From Candidatus Mycobacterium wuenschmannii (GTDB lineage Bacteria > Actinomycetota > Actinomycetes > Mycobacteriales > Mycobacteriaceae), in assembly GCF_030252325.1 (NCBI RefSeq), contig NZ_CP126981.1, forward strand, positions 496,001 to 560,000: 64,000 bases of DNA, read 5' to 3'. The notes beneath the pieces are model-generated. The model ran no database searches, was not told where the DNA came from, and worked only from the letters and a program-made list of their open reading frames with translations. Below are positions 43,882 through 52,750 of the stretch, one piece after another. The stretch's first letter is position 1. Each line of letters starts with the position of its first letter. Position numbers and translations under genes: made by a program.

Positions 43882-44588
43882 TCGCGGGTCGCCGCGTCCG
43901 CCGCCGCGGCCAAGCAGGCGGCGCCCAGCGCGGATGGATCCGCCCCGATCTGGTCGAGGGTGACGGTGCGCAGCGCCGCCCGCGGCGCGGTGGCCGCCCA
44001 CTCACGGCCGACGTCGACGGGGTGTATCGGATCGTCCAGCGCCGCAGCGACACCCAGCGGAGTGGCCAGTCGCGCGATCTCGGCCGGTGCCGGCGCGACG
44101 TAGGCCGCGGCCTCCGTCATTGCATCCGGCAGATGCGGCCACTGGCCCAGCCACGACCGGGTCAGCTCGTCGGCCAGCCACGGGGGGCTGGACGCCCGCA
44201 TCTGCGCCGTCGTCGCCTCCAGGCCGTCCGCGCGCAATTGCCGCGCCGAGACCTGGGCCGCGAGTGCGGCCGTCGCGCCGTCGGGTGCACCCGTCCAGGC
44301 CGGCAGCGCGGCCAGCACCGCGACCGTGCGCTCGGGGTGGCGCAATGCCCACGCCAGCGACACCGCTGCGCCCAGCGAGACCCCGCCGACCACGATGGGC
44401 CCATGGCGCGCGGCCTCGTCCATGGCGTCGACGTAGCCGGCGATCAACCGGGCCGGCTGCGGCGCCGGTGCAACCAGTTCGGCCCCCGCGGACCGCAGCG
44501 GCCCGGCAAACGCCCGGACGACGTAGCGGTCGTCGGACCCCGTCCCGGGAAACACGATGGCGCGTGCCCCGCGCAGGTCGATAGTCAC
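43878..44588 (-). CDS. Alpha/beta hydrolase (Rv2695-like)
   Basis: The 236-residue protein has AIVFPGTGSDDRYVVRAF (oxyanion region), VVGGVSLGAAVSLAWAL (nucleophile GxSxG) and DDPIHPVDVGREWA (acid/base region). Substrate unknown. The GTG at 44588 is chosen for length agreement with M. tuberculosis; an ATG 14 codons upstream is in frame but lacks a ribosome-binding site. It is divergent from the OB-fold gene. Confidence 0.8.
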   Translation of the reverse strand: MTIDLRGARAIVFPGTGSDDRYVVRAFAGPLRSAGAELVAPAPQPARLIAGYVDAMDEAARHGPIVVGGVSLGAAVSLAWALRHPERTVAVLAALPAWTGAPDGATAALAAQVSARQLRADGLEATTAQMRASSPPWLADELTRSWLGQWPHLPDAMTEAAAYVAPAPAEIARLATPLGVAAALDDPIHPVDVGREWAATAPRAALRTVTLDQIGADPSALGAACLAAAADAATRD

Positions 44589-44689
44589 CCCTCGATACTG
44601 CCCGGGTGCCGCGTGGCATTGGGGAACCAATCGGTCTACGGTGTCCGTTGGGATTACACGACCAGCAATTCAGATGCTCAGGAGAGCCC

Positions 44690-45058
44690 ATGGCGGCGGA
44701 AGGTTATCTGCGCCGGCTTACCCGTCGATTGACGGAGGACCCCGAACAGCGTGACGCCGAGGAGTTGTGCGACGAGGCGGTGACGACCGGGGCGCAACGG
44801 GCCATCGATTGTGAGCGCGGCCAAGAGGTCACGGTGGTCGGCATGCTGCGCAGCGTCGAATGCAACGGCCAGGGCTGTTCCGACGGGGTGCGCGCGGAAC
44901 TCTTCGACGGCACCGACACCATCGAGCTGGTGTGGTTGGGCCAGCGCCGGATTCCCGGCATCGAGTCGGGTCGCACGCTGCGTGTTCAGGGGCGGCTCGG
45001 CAAGCTGGAGAACGGCAGCAAAGCGATCTACAACCCGCACTACGAGATTCAGCGGTGA
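44690..45058 (+). CDS. OB-fold nucleic-acid-binding domain protein (Rv2694c-like)
   Basis: A 122-residue protein. The N-terminal helix MAAEGYLRRLTRRLTEDPEQ is followed by an OB-fold with GQEVTVVGMLRSVEC, DTIELVWLGQRRIPGIESGR and TLRVQGRLGKLENG, similar to tRNA/ssDNA-binding folds. Its role is unknown. CAGGAGAG precedes the ATG. Its TGA overlaps the GTG start of the DUF3159 gene, so the two are coupled. Confidence 0.83.
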   Translation: MAAEGYLRRLTRRLTEDPEQRDAEELCDEAVTTGAQRAIDCERGQEVTVVGMLRSVECNGQGCSDGVRAELFDGTDTIELVWLGQRRIPGIESGRTLRVQGRLGKLENGSKAIYNPHYEIQR

Positions 45059-45768
45059 GCCGTGCCAACGACGCCGGCGACACGGTTGAGGCCGTCGACG
45101 GCGAACTGACCGACGGCAGCACCCCGGCTGAGCGCATGATGGAGCAGCTCGGCGGGGTCTCCGGGATCGTCTATTCGTCGCTGCCGGTGCTCGTGTTCGT
45201 CGGCACCTCCAAGCTGCTCGGTCTGGCCGCGGCGTCCGGTGCCGCGCTGGGCGTGGCCGCGCTGATCCTCGTGTGGCGGCTGCTCCGCCGGGAGTCCGTG
45301 CAGCCGGCGGTGTCCGGGTTGATCGGCGTCGCGGTCTGCGTGCTGATCGCCTACCTGATGGGGGAGTCGAAAGGCTACTTCCTGCTGGGCATCTGGACGT
45401 CTTTGATCTATGCGGCGATCTTCGCGGTGTCGATCGTGATTCGCCGGCCCGTCGTGGGCTACATCTGGAGCTGGCTGCACGGCCACGACCGGGGCTGGCG
45501 CGGTGTGCGTCGCGCGGTCTACGCGTTCGACGTCGCGACGTTCACCTGGGTGGTGGTGTTCACGGCCCGTTTCGTGGTGCAGCGGGTGCTCTACGACTCC
45601 GACCACACCGGCTGGCTGGTGGTGGCCCGCATCGCGATGGGTTGGCCGCTGACGGCGGTGGCGGCGCTGGTGACGTTCCTGGCGATCCGCACGGCGCAGC
45701 GCGCGCTCGATGTCGAGCTCACTGAGGCGGCAGCAGATGCTGACGCAGTTCCTCTTCCGCCTCGGTGA
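45055..45768 (+). CDS. DUF3159 integral membrane protein (Rv2693c-like)
   Basis: The 237-residue protein has about six membrane helices and the DUF3159 segments QLGGVSGIVYSSLPVLVFVG and WTSLIYAAIFAVSIVIRRP. Function unknown. The GTG overlaps the preceding stop as GTGA. Its last 50 bases overlap the end of ceoC on the other strand, an unusually long convergent overlap. Confidence 0.85.
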   Translation: MSRANDAGDTVEAVDGELTDGSTPAERMMEQLGGVSGIVYSSLPVLVFVGTSKLLGLAAASGAALGVAALILVWRLLRRESVQPAVSGLIGVAVCVLIAYLMGESKGYFLLGIWTSLIYAAIFAVSIVIRRPVVGYIWSWLHGHDRGWRGVRRAVYAFDVATFTWVVVFTARFVVQRVLYDSDHTGWLVVARIAMGWPLTAVAALVTFLAIRTAQRALDVELTEAAADADAVPLPPR

Positions 45769-46381
45769 CCGCGACGAACAACAGCTCGTCGCCGCCTTCC
45801 AACGGCTCGTCGTCCTGCGGCACGATCACCCGCGGTCCGCGCAGGATGGTGACCAGCGCGACGTCGCGCGGCAACTGCAGCTTGCGCACCGGCTTGCCGC
45901 CCCACGGCGTGTTGTCCGGCAGCGTGATCTCGACCAGGTTGGCCTGACCCTTCCGGAACTCCATCAGCCGCACCAGATCTCCGACCGCGACGGCCTCCTC
46001 GATCAGCGACGCCAGCATCCGGGGGGTGGACACCGCCACGTCGACACCCCAGGCATCGGTGAACAACCACTCGTTACGCGGGTCGTTGACCCGGGCCACC
46101 ACGCGGGGCACCGCGAACTCCGTCTTGGCCAGCAGGCTGAGCACCACGTTGGCCTTGTCGTCGCCGGTGGCGGCCACCACCACGTCGAACTCGTGCAGGT
46201 GCACCGACTCCAGCACACTCACCTCGCACGCGTCACCGAACCGCCAGTGTGCGGCCGGGATGGCGTCCTCGTCGATGTGTTCCGGGTTGCGCTCGATCAG
46301 CGTCACGTCGTGGTGGTTCTCGATCAGCTCGCGCGCCACGGAGCGACCGACGGCCCCCGCACCGGCAATGGCGACCTTCAT
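45719..46381 (-). CDS. ceoC: CeoC/TrkB-type RCK protein
   Basis: A 220-residue RCK protein: Rossmann start MKVAIAGAGAVGRSVAREL with NAD-binding GxGxxG and acidic end of strand 2 (TLIERN), then an RCK_C domain with ANLVEITLPDNTPWGGKPVR. These proteins gate K+ transport in response to nucleotides. It is the second gene of the ceoB-ceoC pair, 49 bases after ceoB, with GAGGAGGAG before its ATG. The end overlaps the DUF3159 gene by 50 bases. Confidence 0.92.
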   Translation of the reverse strand: MKVAIAGAGAVGRSVARELIENHHDVTLIERNPEHIDEDAIPAAHWRFGDACEVSVLESVHLHEFDVVVAATGDDKANVVLSLLAKTEFAVPRVVARVNDPRNEWLFTDAWGVDVAVSTPRMLASLIEEAVAVGDLVRLMEFRKGQANLVEITLPDNTPWGGKPVRKLQLPRDVALVTILRGPRVIVPQDDEPLEGGDELLFVAVTEAEEELRQHLLPPQ

Positions 46382-46430
46382 TGGCGCCGCTCCTCCTCAT
46401 CGATGAACTCTGCATCGTCGCCGGCGCGCT

Positions 46431-47102
46431 TCACTGTTCAGGGTCCTCGCTCGGCGGCAGCGCCGCGATGGCCAGCGCCTCGGCCGCGTGTCCGGAGATC
46501 GCCGCGATGTAGATCTGATCGCCGGACTGGATGACGGTCTTGGGCTCGGGCAGGATGCCGGTGCCGAACCGGATCAGAAACGCCACCCGCGCCTCGGTGG
46601 CGCTCTCGAGGTCGGTGACCAGGCGGCCCACCCAATCCTCGTGCAGCGCCAGTTCCAGGACGGCGACGGTCCCGCTCGGGTCCCGCCACTTGGCGGTCTC
46701 GCTCTCGCGGGTCAGCGCGTGCAGCAACCGGTCCGTCGTCCAGGGCACCGTGGCGATTGTTGGAATGCCGAGGCGCTCGTAGACCTCGGCGCGCTTGGCG
46801 TCGTAGATCCGGGCGACCACCCGCCGGACGCCGAACGTCTCGCGGGCCAGGCGCGCGGAGATGATGTTGGAGTTGTCGCCGGAGGACACCGCGGCGAAGG
46901 CATCGGCGCCCTCGATACCGGCCTTCAACAACACGTCGCGGTCGAATCCCAGTCCGAGCACCCGCTCGCCGGCGAACTCGGGGCTGAGGCGACTGAACGC
47001 GGTGCTGTCGCTGTCGATCACCGCTACCTCGTGGCCGATGCGGGACAGACCGTCGGCGACCGACGATCCGACCCGGCCGCAGCCCATCACAACGACTCGC
47101 AC
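46431..47102 (-). CDS. ceoB: CeoB/TrkA-type RCK protein
   Basis: A 223-residue RCK protein: VVVMGCGRVGSSVADGL nucleotide fold, acidic VIDSD at strand 2, SSGDNSNIISARLAR, then an RCK_C domain. The GTG start follows GAGAGG. It is divergent from the KimA-like permease with 107 bases between. Together with CeoC it could form a hetero-octameric gating ring for K+ uptake; which membrane protein they gate is not known from sequence. Confidence 0.92.
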   Translation of the reverse strand: MRVVVMGCGRVGSSVADGLSRIGHEVAVIDSDSTAFSRLSPEFAGERVLGLGFDRDVLLKAGIEGADAFAAVSSGDNSNIISARLARETFGVRRVVARIYDAKRAEVYERLGIPTIATVPWTTDRLLHALTRESETAKWRDPSGTVAVLELALHEDWVGRLVTDLESATEARVAFLIRFGTGILPEPKTVIQSGDQIYIAAISGHAAEALAIAALPPSEDPEQ

Positions 47103-47195
47103 TCAGACGTCCTCTCGGCCCGGTCAGCCGTAATGGCCAGCCGATTTGGCAGACATTCTCGTCCACCGAACCGTACCGGCAGGCACGGTTGCGCT

Positions 47196-47201
47196 TACTC
47201 T
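47196..47201 (+). promoter_or_regulatory. -10 element of the KimA-like permease
   Basis: TACTCT lies eight bases before the GTG at 47210, giving a leaderless or near-leaderless transcript. Confidence 0.4.
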
Positions 47202-47209
47202 TGGCTCTC

Positions 47210-49201
47210 GTGTCCAAACTTTCGACTGCGGCGCGCCGACTCCTGCTGGGTCGGCCGTTTCGCAGCGACCGGCTGAGCCACACCCTGCTGCCCAAGCGGA
47301 TCGCGCTGCCGGTGTTCGCCTCCGACGCGCTGTCCTCGGTCGCATACGCCCCCGAAGAGGTCTTCCTGATGCTGTCGGTGGCGGGGCTGACGGCTTACGC
47401 GCTGACACCGTGGATCGGTGTCGCGGTCGCCGCAGTGATGCTGGTGGTGGTCGCCAGCTATAGGCAGAACGTGCACGCCTACCCCTCCGGCGGCGGGGAC
47501 TACGAGGTGGTCACCACCAACCTCGGGTCCAACGCCGGGCTCACCGTGGCCAGCGCGCTGATGGTGGATTACGTTCTCACTGTTGCCGTTTCGACCGCGT
47601 CTGCGATGTCGAACATCGGCTCCGCGATCCCGTTCGTGGCCACCCACAAGGTGCTGTTCTGCGTCGCGGCCATCCTGCTCGTGATGGGGTTGAACCTGCG
47701 CGGCATCCGGGAATCCGGTGTGGCCTTTGCCATTCCGACCTACGCGTTCATCATCGGCGTCGGCGCGATGCTCGGCTGGGGGCTGATCCGGATCTATCTG
47801 ATGGGCGAGCCACTGCGCGCCGAGTCCGCCGGCTTCACGATGCACGCCGAACACGGGGCGATCACCGGCTTCGCGTTCGCGTTCCTGGTCGCGCGGTCGT
47901 TTTCGTCGGGGTGTGCGGCGCTGACCGGGGTCGAGGCGATCAGCAACGGAGTGCCGGCCTTCCGAAAGCCCAAGTCGCGCAACGCGGCAACGACGCTGCT
48001 GATGCTCGGCGGTATCGCGGTCAGCCTGCTGATGGGCATCATCCTGCTGGCCAAGGAGACCAAGGTCCAGATCGTCGACGACCCGGACGCGCAGTTGAGC
48101 GGCGCCCCGGCGGGCTACCAGCAGAAGACGCTCGTCACCCAGATCGCGCAGACGGTGTTCGGCAGCTTCCACATCGGCTTCCTGCTGATCGCCGTCGTGA
48201 CAGCGCTGATCTTGGTGCTGGCGGCCAACACGGCGTTCAATGGCTTTCCGGTATTGGGCTCGGTGCTCGCGCAGGACAGCTATCTGCCCCGCCAGTTGCA
48301 CACTCGCGGCGACCGCCTCGCGTTCTCCAACGGCATCGTGTTCCTGGCGGTGGCCGCGCTGGCGGCGATCATCGCGTTCCGGGCGCAAGTCACCGCGTTG
48401 ATCCAGCTCTACATCGTGGGCGTCTTCATTTCGTTCACCCTGAGCCAAATCGGAATGGTCCGGCACTGGACTCGGTTGCTGCGCAACGAATCCGATCCCG
48501 CTGCCCGCAGCAGGATGATCCGCTCCCGGGTGGTCAACACGATCGGGTTCGTGGCCACCGGAACGGTGCTACTCGTCGTGATGGTCACCAAGTTCCTGGC
48601 GGGCGCCTGGATCGCGATCGTCGCGATGGCCCTGCTGTTCGTCCTGATGAAGATGATCCGCAAGCACTACGACACGGTCAGCCGGGAGATCGAGCAGCAT
48701 GCGGTCGACAACGACATGGTGCTGCCGAGCAAGAACCATGCGATCGTGCTGGTGTCGAAGTTGCATCTGCCGACCTTGCGCGCGCTGGCCTACGCACGGG
48801 CGACGAGGCCCGATGTGCTCGAGGCGATCACGGTCAGCGTCGACGATGCCGAGACCCGCAAGCTCGTCCGCCGGTGGGAAGACAGCAACCTCAACGTGCC
48901 GCTGAAGGTGATCGCCTCGCCATATCGCGAAATCACCCGTCCCATCCTCGATTACGTGAAGCGGGTCAGCAAGGAGTCGCCGCGCAGCGTGGTCACCGTG
49001 TTCCTGCCGGAATACGTGGTCGGTCACTGGTGGGAGCACGTGCTGCACAACCAGAGCGCGCTGCGGCTCAAGGGACGGCTGCTTTTCATGCCCGGCGTGA
49101 TGGTGACTTCCGTTCCATGGCAACTGAATTCGTCGGAGCGGATCAAGACTTTACAACCGCATGCCGCGCCTGGCGATGCGCGTCGCGGGATCTTCGATTG
49201 A
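47210..49201 (+). CDS. APC-superfamily permease, KimA-like potassium importer candidate (Rv2690c-like)
   Basis: This 663-residue protein has about twelve membrane helices followed by a 170-residue cytosolic domain. FASDALSSVAYAPEEVFLML in the first helix resembles the SDALSSxAY start of KimA (YdaO) K+/H+ symporters, and YPSGGGDYEVV follows. The soluble tail (VLVSKLHLPTLRALAYARA onward) resembles the universal-stress-like domain of that family. The GTG at 47210 is chosen for the TACTCT upstream. The rRNA methyltransferase start overlaps its stop. Potassium as substrate is inferred from similarity and from the adjacent RCK genes. Confidence 0.82.
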   Translation: MSKLSTAARRLLLGRPFRSDRLSHTLLPKRIALPVFASDALSSVAYAPEEVFLMLSVAGLTAYALTPWIGVAVAAVMLVVVASYRQNVHAYPSGGGDYEVVTTNLGSNAGLTVASALMVDYVLTVAVSTASAMSNIGSAIPFVATHKVLFCVAAILLVMGLNLRGIRESGVAFAIPTYAFIIGVGAMLGWGLIRIYLMGEPLRAESAGFTMHAEHGAITGFAFAFLVARSFSSGCAALTGVEAISNGVPAFRKPKSRNAATTLLMLGGIAVSLLMGIILLAKETKVQIVDDPDAQLSGAPAGYQQKTLVTQIAQTVFGSFHIGFLLIAVVTALILVLAANTAFNGFPVLGSVLAQDSYLPRQLHTRGDRLAFSNGIVFLAVAALAAIIAFRAQVTALIQLYIVGVFISFTLSQIGMVRHWTRLLRNESDPAARSRMIRSRVVNTIGFVATGTVLLVVMVTKFLAGAWIAIVAMALLFVLMKMIRKHYDTVSREIEQHAVDNDMVLPSKNHAIVLVSKLHLPTLRALAYARATRPDVLEAITVSVDDAETRKLVRRWEDSNLNVPLKVIASPYREITRPILDYVKRVSKESPRSVVTVFLPEYVVGHWWEHVLHNQSALRLKGRLLFMPGVMVTSVPWQLNSSERIKTLQPHAAPGDARRGIFD

Positions 49202-50412
49202 CCTCGGACACCACCGCGGCGCCGCCACCGGCGTTGCAGGAGCTGACGCTGACCGTGGGCGCGCCCGCCAACGGCGGTAGTTGCGTGGCGCGCCACGACG
49301 GTCGGGTGGTGTTCGTCCGTTACGCGCTGCCCGGCGAGCAGGTCCGGGTGCGGGTCACCGCCGACCGGGGATCGTATTGGCATGCCGAGACACTCGAGGT
49401 GATCGACCCGTCCGCCGACCGGGCGGAGTCGCTGTGCCCGATAGCCGGCGTCGACGGGGCGGGTTGCTGCGACCTCGCGTTCGTCGAGCCGACCGCGGCG
49501 CGGGCCTTGAAAGCCGCCGTCGTCTCCAATCAGCTTGCGCGCCTGGGTAATTACCAGTGGGACGATGAGGTCCGGCCGCTCGGCCCGACCGGGCCCACCG
49601 GCTGGCGGACGCGCATCCGGCTCGACGTCGGCGGGGACGGCCGACCGGGATTTCACCGCTACCACAGCAAGGATCTGGTCACCGATCTGCACTGCGGTCA
49701 GCTGCCGCCGGGGATCACCGACGGGCTGACCGACACGGCTTGGCCGCCCGGCGCGCACCTGCACGTCGTGCTCGACGACGACGGGCAGCGACATGTCGCT
49801 CGGACTGTGCGCCACGGCCGGCGCAACGCGACCGACGTGATCGAAGGCGGCCATTCGGGTGTGCAGCGTGCGGGCCGGCACAGCTGGCAGGTGCCGGTGA
49901 CCGGGTTCTGGCAAGCCCACCGCGACGCCGCCCGGACCTACAGCGAGCTGGTCGGCGAGTGGGCTCAACCCGATCCGGGGGCGACGGCGTGGGACCTCTA
50001 CGGTGGCGCGGGCCTTTTCGCCGCCGGCCTGGCCGACGCGGTGGGGGAGTCGGGCCGGGTGCTCACCGTCGACAGTGCCCGGGCCGCGTCGCGGGCGGCG
50101 CGTGCGACGCTGGCCGACCTTCCGCAGGTGCACGTCGTTAGCGATTCGGTGCGACGGGCCCTGACCGCGCAGCGCGGCCGCGCCGACGTGGCCGTCCTCG
50201 ATCCGCCGCGCGGTGGCGCCGGACGCGAGGTGATCGACCTACTGGCCGCGGCCGACGTGCCCCGCATCGTCCATATCGGTTGTGAGGCAGCGTCATTCGC
50301 GCGCGATGTCGGACTCTACCAAGGGCACGGGTACGCGGTGCAGAAGCTGTCGGTGTTCGACTCGTTCCCGCTGACCCATCACATCGAATGCGTCGCGTTG
50401 CTGACCCGCTGA
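49198..50412 (+). CDS. TrmA/RlmD-family RNA (uracil-5) methyltransferase (Rv2689c-like)
   Basis: A 404-residue SAM enzyme: N-terminal TRAM-like region (GAPANGGSCVARHDGRVVFV), a CPIAGVDGAGCC cysteine cluster, and the SAM-binding WDLYGGAGLFAAGLADAVG. It also has LDPPRGGAGREVIDLL and the catalytic cysteine in IGCEAASFARD; HHIECVALL carries the base glutamate. It should methylate C5 of a uridine in rRNA or tRNA. The start is TTG, overlapping the permease stop as TTGA, and gives the M. tuberculosis-like length. Confidence 0.9.
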   Translation: MTSDTTAAPPPALQELTLTVGAPANGGSCVARHDGRVVFVRYALPGEQVRVRVTADRGSYWHAETLEVIDPSADRAESLCPIAGVDGAGCCDLAFVEPTAARALKAAVVSNQLARLGNYQWDDEVRPLGPTGPTGWRTRIRLDVGGDGRPGFHRYHSKDLVTDLHCGQLPPGITDGLTDTAWPPGAHLHVVLDDDGQRHVARTVRHGRRNATDVIEGGHSGVQRAGRHSWQVPVTGFWQAHRDAARTYSELVGEWAQPDPGATAWDLYGGAGLFAAGLADAVGESGRVLTVDSARAASRAARATLADLPQVHVVSDSVRRALTAQRGRADVAVLDPPRGGAGREVIDLLAAADVPRIVHIGCEAASFARDVGLYQGHGYAVQKLSVFDSFPLTHHIECVALLTR

Positions 50413-50416
50413 CCGC

Positions 50417-51706
50417 TCAGGCCAGCGCGAAGTACCGCAGCCACAGGTAAAGCGCGCACAGCACCGTGGTCAGAGTCGTCGCCGCGATGCCTTTACGGGT
50501 GAACTCCCAGAACGAGATCGGGTTGCCGGACCGCATCGCGATGCCGATCATCACGATATTGGAGGTGGCGCCGACCGCGGTCAGATTGCCACCCAGGTCC
50601 CCGCCCAGTGCCAGCGACCACCAGAGCACGTCGTGATGGGACGGACCGGGCATGGTTTTCGCCAGTTGATCGACGATCGGGGTCATCGTCGCGACGTACG
50701 GCACGTTGTCGATCAGGCCCGAGGCCACGGTGGAGACGATCAGAATCAGCATCGTTGCCAGCAACATGTTGCCGCCGATGGCGCTGGCCGCCAGTCGTCC
50801 CATCGCGCCGATCACACCGGTCTTCAGCAGTGCGCCGACCATGATGAACAGGCCGAGGATGAACAGTAGAGAGTCCCACTCCACGCTGGACATGTAGTCG
50901 GATTGGTCCGCCCGCGACCACAGGATCAGCGCGCCGGCGCCGAGCAGTGCCACCAGCGAGGGCGCCATGTGGATGTCGGGCGAGACGACGAAGCCGGTGA
51001 GCACGGCGACGAGAACGATGCCGCATTTGACCAACAGCCGACGATCGTGGATGACGTCGTCGTCGTCCACGGTGACGACATCGGCGACGCGCCCGGGGTC
51101 GACCGTGCCGAGGCCGCGAAACAGCAGCGGCACAGCAGCGCACAGAGCCACCATGATGATCACCACGACCGGCGCCATGTTTACCAAGAACGCGTTGAAC
51201 GACAGGCCTTTTCGGGCGCCGATGATGATGTTGGGTGGATCGCCGACGAGTGTCGCCGCGCCGCCGATGTTGGAGGCGAACACCTCCGCGATCAGGAAGG
51301 GGACGGGGTTGATCTCGAGCCGCTCGCAGACCAGCAAGGTGACGGGGGCGATCAGCAGTACCGAGACGACGTTCGGCAGGATCGCCGATGCCAGCGCCAT
51401 CACCAGCATCAATAGAATCATGATGCGCACCGGAGAGCCGTTGGCGCGCTTGACCGCCCAGATCGCGGCGTACTCGAATGCTCCGGTCTGCCGCATGATG
51501 CTGACGATGATCATCATGCCCAGCATCAAAAAGATGACGTCCCAGTCGATTCCGCTGTCCTGGGAGTAGAAGACGTCGGCGGAGTCCAGCACCGGCAGGC
51601 AGAGCATCAGGCCCGCACCGGTCAGCGCGACGGTGGTCTTATTGAAGCGCTCACTGATGATGAACCCGTACGCGACGACGAACACCGCGAGTGCGTAATA
51701 GATCAT
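50417..51706 (-). CDS. ArsB/NhaD-type (IT superfamily) transporter, copy 2
   Basis: This 429-residue protein has about eleven membrane helices. The two family signatures are intact: [17 protein letters not shown] (about 150) and [20 protein letters not shown] near the C-terminus. The family includes arsenite exporters and Na+/H+ antiporters, so arsenite is not certain; no arsR or arsC is nearby. It is the last gene of a four-gene minus-strand run. A CBS-domain gene ends 38 bases before it. Confidence 0.85.
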   Translation of the reverse strand: MIYYALAVFVVAYGFIISERFNKTTVALTGAGLMLCLPVLDSADVFYSQDSGIDWDVIFLMLGMMIIVSIMRQTGAFEYAAIWAVKRANGSPVRIMILLMLVMALASAILPNVVSVLLIAPVTLLVCERLEINPVPFLIAEVFASNIGGAATLVGDPPNIIIGARKGLSFNAFLVNMAPVVVIIMVALCAAVPLLFRGLGTVDPGRVADVVTVDDDDVIHDRRLLVKCGIVLVAVLTGFVVSPDIHMAPSLVALLGAGALILWSRADQSDYMSSVEWDSLLFILGLFIMVGALLKTGVIGAMGRLAASAIGGNMLLATMLILIVSTVASGLIDNVPYVATMTPIVDQLAKTMPGPSHHDVLWWSLALGGDLGGNLTAVGATSNIVMIGIAMRSGNPISFWEFTRKGIAATTLTTVLCALYLWLRYFALA

Positions 51707-51744
51707 CGGCGCCGTCTAGCCCGACGTGCTGCGGGTAGCCGCGG

Positions 51745-52191
51745 TCATTCTTTGAGCGCGGCAGCTAGCAACCGGGATGCGGTGATCACCCCATGCAGTC
51801 GGCCGTCTTTGACTACCGCGACCAATGGGCTCCGCAACCGTGCCATGACCTCGGCCACCTCGATGATGGTGTCGTCGGCTTCGGCCACTGGGATGTGCTG
51901 GCGCTGTTTGGGCAGCAGTTCGCGAATGGTCTTGCCGCTCAACTTCTCCGCGGCATGGTCGGCCATCGTCTCGGTGACCACGCTGGCGAGACCGGGGTCG
52001 TCCTGCACGTAACCCGGGACGATAAAACGCACCACCTGCGAGGCCGGCAGCACCGCGAACGGTGTCTCGGAGGTGTCGGTGACGACCACCAAACCGTTCA
52101 GCCGGTGCTCAGCGAGCAAACGAACCGCGTCAAGCGCATTCGAGTCGATTTTGACTACCGGAAACTTTTCGTCGAGATCCTCTGCCCGCAC
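51745..52191 (-). CDS. CBS-pair (Bateman) protein, copy 2
   Basis: A 148-residue protein made of two CBS motifs. The first contains ALDAVRLLAEHRLNGLVVVT, and the second VAEVMARLRSPLVAVVKDGR then LHGVITASRLLAAAL. Such pairs bind adenine nucleotides and often gate transporters. The GTG start has TATTGT six bases upstream, and a TTCCGT-CCG-ACGGAA palindrome sits in the promoter spacer. It lies directly before transporter copy 2. Confidence 0.87.
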   Translation of the reverse strand: MRAEDLDEKFPVVKIDSNALDAVRLLAEHRLNGLVVVTDTSETPFAVLPASQVVRFIVPGYVQDDPGLASVVTETMADHAAEKLSGKTIRELLPKQRQHIPVAEADDTIIEVAEVMARLRSPLVAVVKDGRLHGVITASRLLAAALKE

Positions 52192-52197
52192 ACCGAC

Positions 52198-52203
52198 ACA
52201 ATA
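52198..52203 (-). promoter_or_regulatory. -10 element, leaderless geometry, CBS copy 2
   Basis: TATTGT on the minus strand lies six bases before the GTG at 52191. Confidence 0.5.
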
Positions 52204-52204
52204 C

Positions 52205-52219
52205 TTCCGTCCGACGGAA
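52205..52219. promoter_or_regulatory. Palindrome in the promoter spacer of CBS copy 2
   Basis: TTCCGT-CCG-ACGGAA is a perfect 6-bp inverted repeat placed exactly between the predicted -10 and the -35 position, a classic repressor position. Confidence 0.5.
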
Positions 52220-52281
52220 ACGGATAATGGGATGGGCGTAAGGGAATTCTCAGGTTGCGTTCGACGCTGCGGCGCTCGGGC

Positions 52282-52722
52282 TCACGACTTGAGCGCTCCG
52301 GCCAGCAGTCGCGAAGCGGTGATCACCCCGTGCAGTGCGCCGTTCTGGACCACCGCGATCAACGGCGTACGCAGCTGCGCCATCTCGGCGGCCACCTTGA
52401 TGACGCCGTCGCGCGCGTCCACCGAAGGGATCTTCTTCGGCTGCTTGGGCAGTACGTCCCCGACGGTCTTACCGGCCAGGTTCTGGGCGTGATCGGCGAG
52501 CGCGTCGCCCATGACACCGGCCAACATCATGTTGTCCTGCACATAGCGCGGCAGGATCAGGTGCAACACCTCGGAGGCCAGCAGCACGGCATACGGCTTG
52601 CGCGAAGAGTCAATGACGATCAGCCCCGGCAGGTGATGCTCGGCGATCATGCGCGCGGCCTCGAGGGCGTCGGAGTCCACGTCCACGATGGGAAACTGCT
52701 CGTCGAGTTCCTCAGCTCGCAC
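52282..52722 (-). CDS. CBS-pair (Bateman) protein, copy 1
   Basis: A 146-residue paralogue of the gene at 51745-52191: ALEAARMIAEHHLPGLIVID in the first CBS motif and VAAEMAQLRTPLIAVVQNG then LHGVITASRLLAGAL in the second. The GTG start has TATGGT six bases upstream. It follows transporter copy 1 by 28 bases. Probably senses adenine nucleotides for the linked transporter. Confidence 0.87.
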   Translation of the reverse strand: MRAEELDEQFPIVDVDSDALEAARMIAEHHLPGLIVIDSSRKPYAVLLASEVLHLILPRYVQDNMMLAGVMGDALADHAQNLAGKTVGDVLPKQPKKIPSVDARDGVIKVAAEMAQLRTPLIAVVQNGALHGVITASRLLAGALKS

Positions 52723-52728
52723 TACGCC

Positions 52729-52734
52729 ACCATA
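52729..52734 (-). promoter_or_regulatory. -10 element, leaderless geometry, CBS copy 1
   Basis: TATGGT on the minus strand lies six bases before the GTG at 52722, in the gap after transporter copy 1. Confidence 0.5.
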
Positions 52735-52750
52735 CGACCAATGCTCGCCG

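Noticed and set aside
47911..49197. N-terminal extension of the RNA methyltransferase frame through the permease gene
   Set aside because: The frame is open by chance; conserved residues start only after 49198, where a TTG overlaps the permease stop.
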